DNA of 64,000 nt from Favolaschia claudopus (taxonomy: Eukaryota > Basidiomycota > Agaricomycetes > Agaricales > Mycenaceae), in the NCBI GenBank assembly GCA_037176885.1, contig JAWWNJ010000198.1:124001-188000 (forward strand), written 5' to 3'. Below are positions 21,380 through 33,448 of the stretch, piece after piece. The notes under the pieces were generated by a model. It saw only the letters and a program-made list of their open reading frames with translations. It did no database searches and was not told where the DNA came from. The position numbers were made by a program, and so were the translations under genes. Each line of letters begins with the position of its first letter. The stretch's first letter is position 1.

Positions 21380-22638
21380 ATGTCCACCCGCAATTACGCA
21401 GAATGCCTTTAGCGTTATTTCAACTCGATCGGATACCGTTACCAGCCTCTTCCCCCGCCCGATCCCGAGTACTGGGAGCGACTCCATACTTGGGTCATTG
21501 ACGTCTTGGGACCCACAACAACTTGGAGCAACAAACAGCTTGCCGCGCTGGAACACGCTGCAGGGATTTACATCGAGCGAGCCGACGGATACGCCAGTCT
21601 CGATGTCCAATTTCTCTATGCGCGACTCACCGCTCTTTGCCTCTTCGTCGACGACTCCATAGAGAATGACACTCTCTTCGTTGATGTCGCCAAGTTTTCC
21701 CACCGAATGTATCATGGACAAGAGCAACAGCATCCTGCGCTAGCGTTGTATCAGGCTACGATGCAGGAACTATCGGATATTCACGGGAATAATACCGTTC
21801 TGCGTGACTTGGCCGTCCTTCCGTGGATTGTGCATATCGATGCGTGCATGATAGAGAAACAAATTTTGACTCTTGAGGTGAGTGTTAAACAAACTCCGTT
21901 TGAGCATATGACTGATCTTCTTACAGCAAAATGACGAGGACCCAAAGAATGCATGTGCGTCGCGCAAGGCTTCGCCATCCAATCTTCTCGGTCTGGCGCC
22001 AAAGTTGTAAGTAGGTTCAGAACTCGATCAAGCATGGCGTTGACCATACCGGATGCTGTATAGTCCGCATTGCATGCGAGGCAAGAGCGGAATCTCCGAA
22101 GCATATGCAGCGCTCGTTTTCAAAGCGACGAAGGAACAAGATTTGCCCTTGATCAGATATGTGAGAGCACTGCCAGATTTGATATTTTTCCTCGTACGTC
22201 GAATTCGAAAATTCGTCCAAAAATTTTTGACAACCCGGTCTATAGGAGATCAACAACGATGTTCTGTCGTTCTACAAGGAGGAATTAGCGGGAGAAACTT
22301 ACAACCTGATCCACCTACGCACACAATCCCTTGCATCTGTCGGAGCAAAGGGGACAGGGCGCGATGGGCAGTGGACGACACAAGACACCGTGCGATTGCT
22401 TTGCGACGAACTCAGAGATTCCGTACTGAGAATTGACGGGCTGTTTCGGCTGGAGCAGTGCGAACGGAGCATGAGAGGTGAATGGGATGAGAAGGACGGA
22501 GTGAACGATCTGGACGATGTTGATCTGGAGATCGCGAGACAGTGGAGATTTGCCCGGGATGGGAATATTGCGTTCCACCTTGATTGCAAAAGATACAAGC
22601 TAGAATTTCTGAAAGAGGCCGTTATAAACGCGAATTAG
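21380..22638 (+). pseudogene. Trichodiene-synthase-like sesquiterpene synthase, probably disabled
   Basis: The reading frame carries both metal-binding motifs of the trichodiene synthase family (PF06330). The aspartate-rich site is in CLFVDDSIEND (near 21640-21670) and the NSE site in NDVLSFYKEELAGE (exon from ~22246). The upstream GIYIERADGY, the FPHCMRGKSGISEAYA segment and the C-terminal helices also fit. Such enzymes cyclise farnesyl diphosphate. The ATG at 21380 is conserved in the fragment at 43 kb, but an in-frame TAG follows at codon 11 (21410-21412). The downstream frame has no other Met until about codon 110. The splice phases around 21877-22060 also fail to join exons 2 and 3 by one base. 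A 5' intron ending at CCTTTAG (21412) could rescue the start, but I found no matching first exon. The gene sits just upstream of a P450. Confidence 0.75.
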
Positions 22639-23212
22639 ACAGTGCAAACATACCATACGACCTGGTTTTGTTCTGAAAGTTATTGGCTCATTGATTTTCC
22701 GTGCAGTGTCGTGTCGTGCACCCCTCTCGCCGCACCCTCAGCGAGCAAAATCGCGGACAAGTTTGAGCCTCAGTGAGGCGTCAAAGGGCTTCAAGTAACT
22801 ATCCTTCAAGTTGTCTGAGCCTGAGGCAGCTCAGCCAACGCCACACGAGAGAACAGCCAGCATAGGGCGGCGAAGGGGGTCGGAGGTAGAGCATGTAGGA
22901 GTCAGATATTGTGTACAAACCGGAGAGGGACCAGGGTTCAGATGGACCAGATCATAACGAAGAGGAACGATTGTGGAGGAAGCAGGAGGAAGCAGACGTG
23001 TCATGTCACAAGTGTGACATATATATCTTGCCGACATCACGGATGAACCAAATGTTCCGAAGTACGAAATTTTCGTCAACATCGCCAATCAATCTCACGT
23101 CATTCTCTTCCCTCCTCTCAACCACCACCTTCTCTCTCGTTCGGTTCGCCCATTCAGCACCCTCATCGCGCCCTTGCTCAAGTTGCTCAACACGACTAAA
23201 CCGACTCGGACG
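22639..23212. other. Intergenic, no supported gene
   Basis: Sequence between the terpene synthase and a small ORF. Only shadow ORFs were found. Confidence 0.3.
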
Positions 23213-23605
23213 ATGTCGTCACCCAAGCGGACAGCTTCCCGCGGTCTCAGGCTGACTCCCAATAATCTCGCGGCCGCTGTTCACGGCGAAGATGGCGAAT
23301 TGAAGGAGAGCAGGTCCGGATCTACACGAGGAGGGGTCGGGGGCAGGAATAGTCTGAATACACGAACTGTATTTCCTTTTGTTGATTTTCGAGACTTGAA
23401 TGACACGTTTTCAGCCACTCCGATCGCGAAGTCTCGCATAGCGCCATCTCATATTGCTCGACTCTACGAATTCTTGCTTCTCGACGCTCGTCATGGGTGC
23501 ATGTCACCGCCGTCATGCCACCCTCAATTCGCTGAAATTTGTACCGCTTTACAGCAGCATGACAGGCAAGGGCAGCATTTTCCAAGCATTTTTCCAAAGC
23601 CTTAG
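23213..23605 (+). CDS. Small hypothetical ORF (about 130 aa)
   Basis: An ATG at 23213 opens a 131-codon frame starting MSSPKRTASRGLRLTP. The N-terminal part is basic and Ser/Gly-rich, followed by FPFVDFRDLNDTFSATP and HIARLYEFLLLDARHG. No domain was recognised and no paralogue was seen in the window. Introns could extend it into 23640-23815. It may be part of a larger degraded gene in this decayed region, so support is weak. Confidence 0.3.
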   Translation: MSSPKRTASRGLRLTPNNLAAAVHGEDGELKESRSGSTRGGVGGRNSLNTRTVFPFVDFRDLNDTFSATPIAKSRIAPSHIARLYEFLLLDARHGCMSPPSCHPQFAEICTALQQHDRQGQHFPSIFPKP

Positions 23606-24115
23606 AAGACGGAATACTACATGCACGACCTCCTCTAGTCGGAATGAGACATCAGCGAAAACACAAACTCTACATCTCGGGTATCGAGCTACCAGGAACC
23701 CGACAAGGACTGATTCCGACGATGATCAGGCTCCGCCCGACGACGATGAATCGAAATTTGCTTTTGACCTCATGCCCAACCTGCCGCTCTGGCAATTTAC
23801 TCGCTATCGGTTCTAGATAGAGAATAATTTTCGACGCTTGCGCTACAGGAGGTATACGTGCACTCTAAAGCGGAGTTTTTACTATCTATTTACGTAGGCA
23901 CCGTCGCGGGCAAATCCATCAGCGAAAACATCAGCGAAAACGCAGTACCACTGCGGGAGAAGGTGCGGAGTCGAATCCTGGAACACTTTAGTCCCATCAT
24001 AGGTCTTATCGCTCTCCACGGGGAGTCAAAGCCGCATGCCAATGATTCAATATTAATGCCCTCCCTATCCCCAACATAAAGCACCAGACTTTGGTGCGAC
24101 GCCATCTCGTCAAAG

Positions 24116-25324
24116 ATGATTTCCTCCCTTCTGCTCATCATATTTTCAGCAGCGCTCTGTACATGGTTTGCTTCACATCGATATCTGCGTGCAAAGTCGC
24201 TTCTTCCATTCCCACCCGGTCCGCCACAATGGCCTCTTGTGGGGAATCTGTTCAGCTCATGACTCCTCCTCATACTTCGACGAATCCACGGTCAAAAACG
24301 TCGCCGCGGTGACGTCCATCGGAGGCGTCGAGACAATCGCTACGACGCTTTCTATATTTATTCTAGCCATGGTGTTGAATCCCGATGTGTTGAAGAAGGC
24401 GCAGAAGGAGGTGGACGAGGTTGTGAAGCAGAAAGGTGAGTATGGATGGATTCGGGCAGAGCCGATGATGGATGTCGCATAGGAGGTGAACTCCCGGACT
24501 TGAATGACGAGGAAGCGTTGCCGTATGTTGCTGCCGTTATGAGGGAGCTGCTCAGGTGGAGGCCTTTGGCGCCAATAGGTGAGCTGTTGGTCGATGCCTC
24601 TTAATGATTTCCCTGATGCTCATCCCGGATACTACAGGCATTCCCCACCGTCTATCGACAGACGACCAGTATCAGGGCTATCACCTCCCAGCGGGATCCC
24701 TCGTCATTGGAAACGCTTGGTGGGTTGATGCCATCGTCTGAATTCTGATTCTTCTTCAACCATCTTTCTAATCGAGCAAATGGTAGGGCCATTTTGCGCG
24801 ACGAGGTTCGTGATTTGTATTCTCCTCGTTTTTTGAACTGATCTTGCGTGTCGTTTTAGAAATTGTACGGACCCGACACGGAAGCCTTCAAACCCGAGCG
24901 TTTCCTTCTAAACGACGGGAAGCTCAATAAGACTATCCCCCACCCCGAAACAAGTGCTTTCGGTTTTGGGCGGCGGTACGCGCCATCCTCTGAGCGCATG
25001 GCTCATGACTGACTCTTCTGCCCCCTTAGCATTTGTCCTGGCAGCCACATCGCGATGTCGGCGGTTTGGATCGGCGTCGTTTCCATGTTGGCTAAGCTTC
25101 ACATTGGTAGAAGCACTGATGAGACGGACGAGCGCGAGGAGCCGCATGAGACGGCTTTTGGTGGCGGCGGTTTGCTGTGAGCCGTTCGACGCCCTTTTCT
25201 CTTTTTATTCGTTGCAGATCTGAACCAAACTCGCAGAACGCCCCTGCCCTTCAAGTGTTCGCTCACTCCTAGGGCGGTGGAGGGGGTGGAGCTGGTACGG
25301 TCGACGTCAGTATCTTACTATTGA
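24116..25324 (+). pseudogene. Cytochrome P450 with internal deletion
   Basis: The ATG at 24116 encodes a membrane anchor (MISSLLLIIFSAALCTWF) and the proline hinge FPPGPPQWPLVGNLF. The frame then ends at a TGA (24260-24262). Ten bases later, one frame over, the sequence resumes directly in the I-helix region (IGGVETIATTLS). About 250 residues of the usual ~500-aa P450 are missing. The rest is intact through several short introns: ExxR in MRELLRWRP, the FKPERF motif, the heme-thiolate site FGFGRRICPG across an intron, and a C-terminal PLPFKCSLTPR. Loss of helices B-H would abolish substrate binding. Its place behind the terpene synthase suggests a former sesquiterpene hydroxylase, which is an inference. 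Confidence 0.85.
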
Positions 25325-25816
25325 GTGAGTGAACAAAGTTGATTTTTCTGCGGAGAAAAGATCTCTGACAAGGGTGCTTCTAAGTAGAGAGAATGAACAG
25401 CTGATGGGTAAATTCCCGCTACCTTTAGGTAAGGGTCTTATAGCGCCCTAATTTTGCTTGTCGCAGTAAATCACAAAATGTCATTTCATATCACGTAGGT
25501 GACGGTCCAGACTTGGTCTGGACTTTCATCTGGACTCTTCTCGACCGTCGGTCCGGCACCCGGATTCCCGGACTGGCCCTGCCATCTTTTTCTTCCTCCT
25601 CACAACCATGTCCCCCTCGCCGACCTTCTGTGATGTCCCCCTCTCCGCGACATTCAACGCCGACTTTGAAACCTCTGGCTTTTCATCGGACTGACTGTAA
25701 CGCTCTGGTATCAATTGCTCTGAAACTGAAGCTTCTGGCACCTTGATGTCTGGTGTTCTTGACTTCACCCCCGCGAGTATGCATCCGCTGCCTTTCTTCC
25801 TTCCTTATTGTTATAG
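25325..25816. other. Intergenic or uncertain coding
   Basis: A short ORF starting MSPSPTFCDVPL (near 25608) could be an exon of the gene proposed downstream. The link is not demonstrable by eye. Confidence 0.25.
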
Positions 25817-26640
25817 TTGTGGCTGATCTCCACACCCCCCGTATCATCCATTGATGATCCCATGGACATCGACATGGATCTTGCCGGTAAGTTATATGCT
25901 CTCGCATTCATATCTTATAATAACATTGTCCCAGAAACACTGTCTACCCCCGGCTCGTCTCTCGATGATGCCTCCTCCTCGCATATTCCCTACATCCCAG
26001 TCATAAAACTTGTTACTTCCAATATCCTTTGCGATATTTTTACTGGTCGTTATACGACTCATTCCCGTATGGGCCGTATCTCTGTATTTCATTTTAATCT
26101 CCAAACCCTCCTCTTGTCTTGCATCCTGTCCTCCACCACACCATGCCTCTCATTCAATGTCTGAGACCCTCATCCGTCACCTCATTCCAGGTGCCTGTGT
26201 CGACCACATTGCCAACAGTCAGAATTGACTGTTCATCGTGCCGTTCAGTCGCACAAAGCTTCGACTCTTCTGCTGCCATGTCCACTGCTGCGATGAATAT
26301 AGTCCTTGCTGTGAACCAAAAAAAAAAAATGATTTCTAATCAACAGATGTTCCTCGTCGCAGCCGCGCTCAATAATATTGCCGCACCCAAAATTCGAAAA
26401 TTTCCATTCAAAGTCAAAGCTGCTATCGGCAAACGCGTCGCGAACATCGAGTCGACACCCATTGAGAGCCGATCTTCTGCCTCTGTGGCAGACTTGTTTG
26501 CTTCTTTTGAAGCTCGCAGAAATCCTGCTCTCTTAATTGCTGCTTTGCGTCGAATTAACGTACCAGACAAAGCAATGTCTGACTTAATTCTGGCTTCAAT
26601 CACGACACATTATTCCCGCTTCTTGCGTTCAATTCTCTGA
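25817..26640 (+). CDS. Hypothetical multi-exon protein
   Basis: The family is not recognised. A frame from 25817 runs STPPVSSIDDPMDIDMDLA to a good donor (25887), then an exon ETLSTPGSSLDDASSSHIP after an AG at ~25933. The final part (frame ending with TGA at 26638-26640) encodes a helical, Ala-rich region with LFASFEARRNPALLIAALRR. The intervening exons are uncertain. It shows no similarity to other genes in the window and may be a remnant. Confidence 0.35.
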
Positions 26641-27172
26641 ATCTAATCCTCCTTGCTCCTTTGAATCCTTCTGTGCCAGACTGTGCCGATGTCTGCAATG
26701 AATGGCCCCGGATCTCGTGCCTCATGTTTAATTTTGAGACATGTGAGAATAGGGCGCATGGTGTTGGGAGACGTTTTGCTACCGTATATGGTGGTCAAAA
26801 TATGAAGGTGCAGGTCAGGGTCGATCTTGTCAATCCACCATTCTGAGATCTCATTCAACTTCTGCGTGAAAAACTTCGGGCTTACAAGTCTACGAAAAAT
26901 AACGCCAGCCAGCTGTCGCCAACAAATGTTGAAGTAATTCGTGTCGAATGATTTTCGGCTATCCATCGCCGGGTAGCGGGCCGTGCCACTTGTTGGCCCT
27001 ACCGCTTTATTTGGCTGACATGCGTCAAACGGGCCCTAGGTCGTTTAGATTTACTGATGGAAATATACGTTATACTATTGTACATCTCGATCTTCAAACC
27101 AGATTCAGCCAGTCGAAGAAATGAATAATTAAGCATCAAATAAATCGCCTATGTACCACAACGCATCAACAT
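26641..27172. other. Intergenic; one 107-codon minus-strand ORF of doubtful status
   Basis: A minus-strand frame at 26966-26643 reads through 107 codons with no recognisable motif or intron context. It could be a gene fragment, but I cannot support it. Nothing else was seen. Confidence 0.25.
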
Positions 27173-28330
27173 CCAGCGAAACGAAACAAAAGAGCTCGAG
27201 AACTACGTACTTTACATTCATAAATCCATCCATCTCCGAAGTGGGTCGGGCAGTTCGGCGGGGTGGCGCAATGTCCGCGCGTGCGTCGGTGCTGGGTCCT
27301 CCGTTGAAGTGGTTTTCGTGTCGGGGTTAGCTTTTGCTGGGGGTATCGATCTCGGTTTCATCGTCGTTGGCATGGCTTTCGTCTTCGTAGAAAGCGGAAG
27401 TGCGGTGGTGGATGCTAAAGGAGGAGGGGAAGACGTTGAGGCAGCGGTGCATCCGAGTTTGGGAGGGCGGGAGGAGTGGGAGGGACGGGCGGCGGGGGAG
27501 GTGTGTCTGTGTATAGTGGTGACCGAGAGAGAGGAGATGAGACGGGAGATGATGGATGGGTGACGGTGATGATAAAGGCGGAAGGCGGAAGGAAAGGGAA
27601 AGATAGATGCGAGATTGATTGAGTCTGCGCAAACTAACCGCCTCACGGCAACGACGACAAACAGCAAAGGGAGAAAGACGATTGATGAATGGGACGGAAG
27701 GATGACGGAGCTTCAAGTTCGGGGATACGAAAGCACTGGCATTTTGTGAAGAATTTTACTTGACATTGGATTTAGATGAAGGTCATTCTATCGCGCCCGT
27801 TATGAACCTCAAATAAGGTTCAAATATGAAGGAGAGGAGAGTGAGAATGGCTCCGGAGATGCAGTAGACCAGCACGTACTGCGTCCTGTATCCTTCAAGT
27901 AACCTCGCCGCCCGATTCCACCCATCCATCTGTAAACCCTCCCCGCTTCTTCTCCTACCCATCCACCTTCCCCTCTCTATTCACAGTCTCTACCTCCCCT
28001 CCATCGACGCAAGCTCGAGGACGAACAGACAAGGTGAGTAAAGAGCAGAAAGAAACAAGAAAGAAATCGGCGAATGACGTGACGCTGGCACTGCTCGGCC
28101 GAACGGCCCGACCGTGCACGGACCTCGAACAAACATGAACACACACTTTCGCCTTCTTTCTCTCCTTCCATTTGCCTTCCATCACCGCCAACCCAAACCT
28201 CGTCGACCTTGGCTTCCGGCGCTGATTCGTCTACGCTTTCTTGCATGTCCCGCGCTCTGCTAAGATACTCTGCACATGATTCCTGCAGCAATCCTGCTTC
28301 GACTTGGCTTCGACGACAGCATTTCTTGAG
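27173..28330 (-). pseudogene. Family A copy 3: internally deleted remnant with promoter region
   Basis: On the minus strand, 27640-27219 encodes the N-terminal part of family A (SRPPKLGCTAAS..., LRHPAELP). It ends in a stop at 27218 just where copy 1 continues into its globular domain. The adjacent 27173-27240 matches the 3' flank of copy 1, so roughly 3 kb of gene body is missing. Upstream, 27700-28330 matches the 5' flank of copy 1, including the GTGCACGGACCTCGAACAAA block. The remnant cannot make the conserved domain. Confidence 0.8.
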
Positions 28331-29036
28331 CATTTCTCTGCCAGTCTTGATCTCCTAGGCAACTTGGCCGGAGCTACTCGACTTCGAGTTAGGCTGTCTC
28401 TGGACCATTCACTCCCTCTGCCTAGGTAATCTTATATAAGCCGGACATTGCCGGTACCTCATTTTCCCCTTCCGCAGGTCTATTTTGGTGGCAATTCAAG
28501 CTCTCAGGCACTCTATACAAGGCTGTGAATATCTCTACTTTGTTTTTCGAATTTCTAGAGTGGATTCAGTTAAAGTTGAAAGCATTTGTTCATCTCGGCC
28601 GAAAGACCCGAGCCGCACGTGATGACGACGCGACAATGTTTTCTGTAGCGCGCCGTCTGATTTTGGAAGGTCTGAGGAGAGAGAAATGTAGCTTTACTTA
28701 TTGCATATCCTGTTCCGAGTTTGCAAAGCAAAAGAATTAGTTTTCATTGAGATATACGCGCCGTGAAATCTGCTTATATAAGATTAGCTAATAAGAACCT
28801 AACGCGGTTGCAGGGGCGCAGTAACCAACAGACTCTATATAGCGAGGGCACCGAGCTGGTATATATAGAGCGTCTGTCTACGAGAGACTACCCTCTGCCG
28901 CTGCATTTGTCAATGATTTCTGCGACTAATTACATGATGCTTTAACTATTACTGTACTTCTTGCACGCGGATCTACTGTATGTGCCGTCCTTGCAGCACT
29001 TCGACATACACAGGTTCAACAAAATCCAGGGATTGT
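28331..29036. other. Intergenic, no supported gene
   Basis: Contains a TATATAAG-like motif near 28431 and short ORFs only. I see no gene, although a promoter for an unseen transcript is possible. Confidence 0.3.
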
Positions 29037-29545
29037 TTACACTCTGGTAGCCGAGGTTATCTCGTTTCATATTCCAAACGGGAGATACTTACATAGAATT
29101 ATCATTGCCCCTCCTGGTGAGGGCTGAATCTGCGCCACTGCGTCTTAAGATGGAGACACTATCGTTGAGTTTTGTTTCGTTCTACAGTTTAGAATGACTC
29201 ACCGGTCGAATTCATCCCATTCGTCCCATTTGTCTCAGATTCTGTCGGACTCCCACTTATTCGGCGTTGGCGCCCGTTCAGCATCACCGATAAAAAAATG
29301 ACGATCCCATTAGATGAATACAAAACGGTTTCCGACGAAACTCACCTGGATGCTCCTCTCGAGTGCCTTGACTTGATCAGCGCATTCATCGATTTGCTGG
29401 TTGAGCCGCCAAACATTCTGCATATTCCTTGATGGCTTTCGTTTTTAACTGCTTCGACGGACGACGGTCTTCGTCTTGTTCTTTACCGTCTCCCACCGAA
29501 AGCGAGCCAAGGTAATCCAGTCACAGCAGGGCTGCGTTTGTATGA
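29037..29545 (-). pseudogene. Family B 3'-half fragment (inverted)
   Basis: The minus strand from ~29545 to 29037 matches the second half of family B copy 2 (30475-30984): the exon 2 tail (KEYAE.LRRLNQQIDECADQV-like), the exon 3 and 4 regions and the terminal GTG-TAA after an AG. Exon 1, with the membrane segments, is absent and the frame is broken by indels. It lies ~0.5 kb from the full gene in opposite orientation, which suggests a local inverted duplication. Confidence 0.7.
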
Positions 29546-30093
29546 GTTGCCTATGTATTCAAGTTGCGCCTTCTTTTCTGGCGAACGGACAGTGACGAAT
29601 AAAAACATATATCGACTATCATAAATCTTCTAGAGTCTGACTTGGTGAGACTAAGTGACTAAGTAAAGAATTCTGGAAGTGGACTGATTTTTGCGAAAGA
29701 ACGGAGAAAAAAAGGAAGACTGCAAGCGAGCCAAGTAGTAGCAGCCAGACTTGTTATCCGTCTGGACCGGGGGCCTGGTTGGGAGCAAAGAAGTACGGAT
29801 ATACTTTACAGTTTCTGATCATGATTTGAAGCTCTGTGCTGCCATTGCAGTTAATTCACTGTGTGACCCACCTATTCTGACTCCTCCAACCCCGTAACGT
29901 GCGGGTGCGTAGAGCCTGTCGACCCAACGGGCGGTTTAAGTCAACTCCTTTTGTAAACCTAAGTACTACCAAATTAGGAAATACAGGGGCCACACACAGA
30001 GAGCACAGCTCACTCTAATGATACTTACCAGATGGTAGCATAAAAAGCTTCGTCTCCGGCATGCGAGACGTAGCTCTGGTCCCCTCCCCAGCC
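29546..30093. other. Spacer upstream of family B copy 2
   Basis: No coding signal. It probably includes the promoter of the gene starting at 30094. Confidence 0.3.
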
Positions 30094-30984
30094 ATGCACG
30101 ACTTTCTGCAAAGTACCTATAGTGCCGTTTTCACCACGATAATTGGCGCCGGACTTGCCATAGTGTCGGGGCACACGAATCTATTCATCACACTCGTATC
30201 AATTATTCTGGTCTTACATACCGTCAATCGTCACCGCCCGTCCTCCAAGTTTGCCAGGCTCGAAAATGCAATCAAGAACATGGAAGACCTGTGGCGGAAC
30301 TTGGATAAAGATCGGTCTTATTGGAGACACTGGCATTTGGATATGGTGAAATTGGAAGATCGGCTGTCCCAGTGCGTCATTGTAGTACCATTTCTGACTT
30401 CAACAAACTACTTAAAACTTAACAAGGGTTCAACTAAAGGCGGCTGAAATCCGTAGGGAGCTTTTACAAACGCAGCCCTGCCCCGGCTGGATTACGTTGG
30501 CTCGCTCTATGTTGGAGACGATAAAAAGCAAGAAGAGGCTTGTCGAAGCAGTTCGGCACGTCCCTGAAGCAGTGAAGGAATATGCGCAGAAAGTTTGCCT
30601 ACTTGGCCAGCGAATCAATGCATGCGCTGATCAAGTCAAGGAACTCGACAAAAGCATTGATGTAAGCTTCGTCGAAAAACCGTTCTGTACTCATCTCAAA
30701 CAAGCCCTTTTACAGTTGATGGTGGTGAGCGAATGCCAACGCCGAATTAAGGAGAGTATGAGAGAAGCGGAGACAATCGGGGCAATTCCGCCTCGGATGA
30801 CTTTGACCGGTAAGTGGTTCTGGACCGCAGAATGGACCGAAACTCAACGATAGTGCCTCTCAGGCCGCGTACGCAGACGATTCGGCGTGTTTTCATCCGT
30901 CGCCAGGAGTGATGAGAGTAATTCCATGTAAGTGTCCCCCGTTCGGAAAATGAAAGAAGCCAACTTCGTTAAATCAGGGTGTAA
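30094..30984 (+). CDS. Family B copy 2: membrane and coiled-coil protein
   Basis: The gene has the same five-exon plan as copy 1. Exon 1 is 30094-30371, exon 2 starts at 30429, exon 4 ends at 30927, and the last exon 30978-30984 encodes the final Val and TAA. It starts MHDFLQSTYSAVFTTIIGAG and has the same hydrophobic N-terminus and HTVNRHRPSSKFARLENAI signature. The middle region has diverged (AAEIRRELLQTQ in place of AANIEAEFM). An upstream in-frame Met at 30061 exists but is not conserved. The predicted protein is ~220 aa and its function is unknown. It faces the convergent S33 peptidase copy A. Confidence 0.75.
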
Positions 30985-31169
30985 ACAATTCACGGATTTA
31001 AGACAGTGGCGGGGGATGGCTGTCTCGAGGATGGTTAGACTGGATATTAGATGAAGTAGTCGATTCTCGTCTTTTTTGCTTTCTTTCTGCTTTTTTGCTG
31101 AGGCCAATGTATTGATGATAAAGGAAGGTATAGATCAAACATCGCGAATCAACCTCTCATTGGTGAACA

Positions 31170-33448
31170 CTACGTCTGAGTGGGGAACAGCTCAGCCCCC
31201 TCGGCAACCGGACAAACCGTCCCCGAGGCGGGAAGCGTCCCGTTGACGAGGTACGCCGCTACATGCGACCAGGTGCAGGTCGACGGGGCCCCAATCGAGG
31301 TGTGCTTTGAGAGAGGAACATTCAATTGAAGTCAGAAGGGAGCACGAAGAGCGAGTGCGGAAAGGAAAGGAAAGGAATACTGACACCGGGGCTATCTTGA
31401 GTGAGAAGGACAGAACCGGGGAATCTTTTTGAGACCTTTTCACCACTGCCGACATGAAAGTCAACCGCGAATAAATAATAATTTAAAACAATTACGTACT
31501 TGGCATGGGGACTAGCCGGATCTGAAAAGTGCCATGTATTAAATCGTAAGTGTTTGAGTTCAGAATCCGAAGAGACGTGACGCACCGACGGAGTTGCTAA
31601 TGACGAGCATTGGGAAGCTGGTATTTTCGGTGAAGGAAACTGCATTGAAGGAGGTCAGGGAAGTAAATTAACAATCTCAGGCAAGACATTCGGAAACTGA
31701 CGCGTAACATTACTCTTCAAATACTCCGGCCATCCGCTATTTAACAAAATGATCAATGAGAAGAGATCCGAAAACAAAAGAAAAAAAACGAACGCACAGA
31801 CAAGTCAACCTCGGAAGCAACACATCACACCACTCCGAAACCGCACAAAGCTCCGCATAATGCGCCCTCACATCACCATAATCCGCACTAATCGCCGCTC
31901 CATCGTTGCATTGAATCGCCACCTGGCTATCCAGAACATTCAGCCATCCTTCAGGCGCGGCGTCCGCTGCATTTGCGGGGCATCGATACGGCGGAGCGAA
32001 TAAACCGCTCATTTCGTATAGGGCTGAGGCGTTCCCGAGGGAGAGATCGTGCAACGCGGAGGCGAGGGGTTGGAAGGATGCGTATGGGGTGTAGAGGGCG
32101 ACGAACATGGTTTGTCGGAGCATGGAATAGTCGACAACATGGTAGGATGGGGAAGAGGAAGAAAGGCTGGCGAGGACGGGGATTGGGCGAGTCTTCAGTT
32201 GTTGAGAGAGCCTATTGACCTTTGCTTGGATTGCGGCGGGAGTGGATTCGTATAGTGCACATGCGGAAGGGCCGGCGGAAACGCAGCTGTCAAGGAAGAC
32301 ATTCCATGTTTTGTTGGTGTCTTGTAGAACGGTCATCCACGACGCTGAATTTGGGTTAAAACTGACTCAGCACACAATCGAGGATGAAGCGAAGGAATGT
32401 GAACGGACTGGCATAATAATCCTCCGGATCCATGATGCCGTCGATGATCAACCGTTCGACTTTATCCTAGGTATGAGCAGTCATATCAATGACTACGTGG
32501 ACGAATTCCCTATTTGATAAGCCTACCGGAAATATCTCAGCGAAAGTCGTGCCCAGAACAGACCCATATCTAGACCCATCATTTAGCTGCGAATCAATAT
32601 GTTACGATAACTCACGAAAAACCCCAATACTGGACCTGCTCCCTTCCATGCGCTTCGACAATCCTTAACATATCCCGCGCAGTTGCCTCTGTATTGAGAA
32701 ATTTCAAACTCCCGTCATCACGCGCTGCGGCGAGCGCGCTTTGCAACATGAAGTCCGCATAGGTGCGGCCGAAGGCGTCTTCGGAGGCGTTGAGAGAACG
32801 GAGGTAGGCAGGAAACTGCGCGCGTTCGCCTTGCGTTGGGAAGAAGTTTGCGCGCGGAGTCGAGCGGCTGATTCCTAAGATTATAAATTCAGAATGAATT
32901 AAAGAAATGAAGAATAGAACGTTAGGAAAAGAAGAGAAAACGCACCTCTTCCATCAAATCCAAGCAAATCGAATTCTGGCCCAATCACGCTACGTGCCAA
33001 GTCCGCATATGTCAACACGAGGTCTACGCCCGACCCGCCGGGGCCACCGGCGCCCAAGATGAGAGGCCCGCGGTAGGCGGAGGAGCTGGTCGGGACAGTT
33101 GCTGGGACGCGGATGAGGGCGATAGCAGCGTTCCTGCCTGAAGGGTTTTTGTAATCGAGCGGGACCTGAATTATACGGAATATAATAGAGTATCAGAGGA
33201 GAATTGATCTTCAGAGCAAGGAGGAACATACCGCGAGGCGCGCACACTCAAAGTTTGCGTTGCACGGCGTCCATACTAGACTTTCGGAAGGGGTGATCTA
33301 TGCGTCGGTAGTACCATATTCGTTAGTCAAGTCCGAACTTTGAAAATTCAGTGCGCACCTGGTTCCAATTGAAGGTATCTTGTACCTGAGCTAGCACACA
33401 TTGGCGGAAAGTAAGAAAGCAAAAAAGAAGGAAGATGAAACGGGACAT
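31170..33448 (-). CDS. Secreted S33 (tripeptidyl-aminopeptidase-like) alpha/beta hydrolase, copy A
   Basis: A multi-exon gene starting MSRFIFLLFCFLTFRQCVLA, a signal peptide. First exons are 33448-33359 and 33297-33232. The body matches fungal peptidase S33 proteins with a TAP-type C-terminal domain: an oxyanion-type LGAGGPGGSGVDLV, GFDGRG, the nucleophile motif GFSYGS (split by an intron after GFS), the catalytic Asp in SNSVDPASPHAK (across an intron) and the His at the exon start after LLTQDSPG. Predicted length is ~580 aa. Such enzymes release short peptides from protein N-termini outside the cell. The gene ends at TAG 31172-31170 after CPVAEGAELFPTQT. It is a tandem, same-strand neighbour of copy B and looks intact. 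Confidence 0.85.

Noticed and set aside
26643..26966. 107-codon minus-strand ORF as a gene
   Set aside because: No motif, paralogue, intron context or start-site support; left as intergenic.
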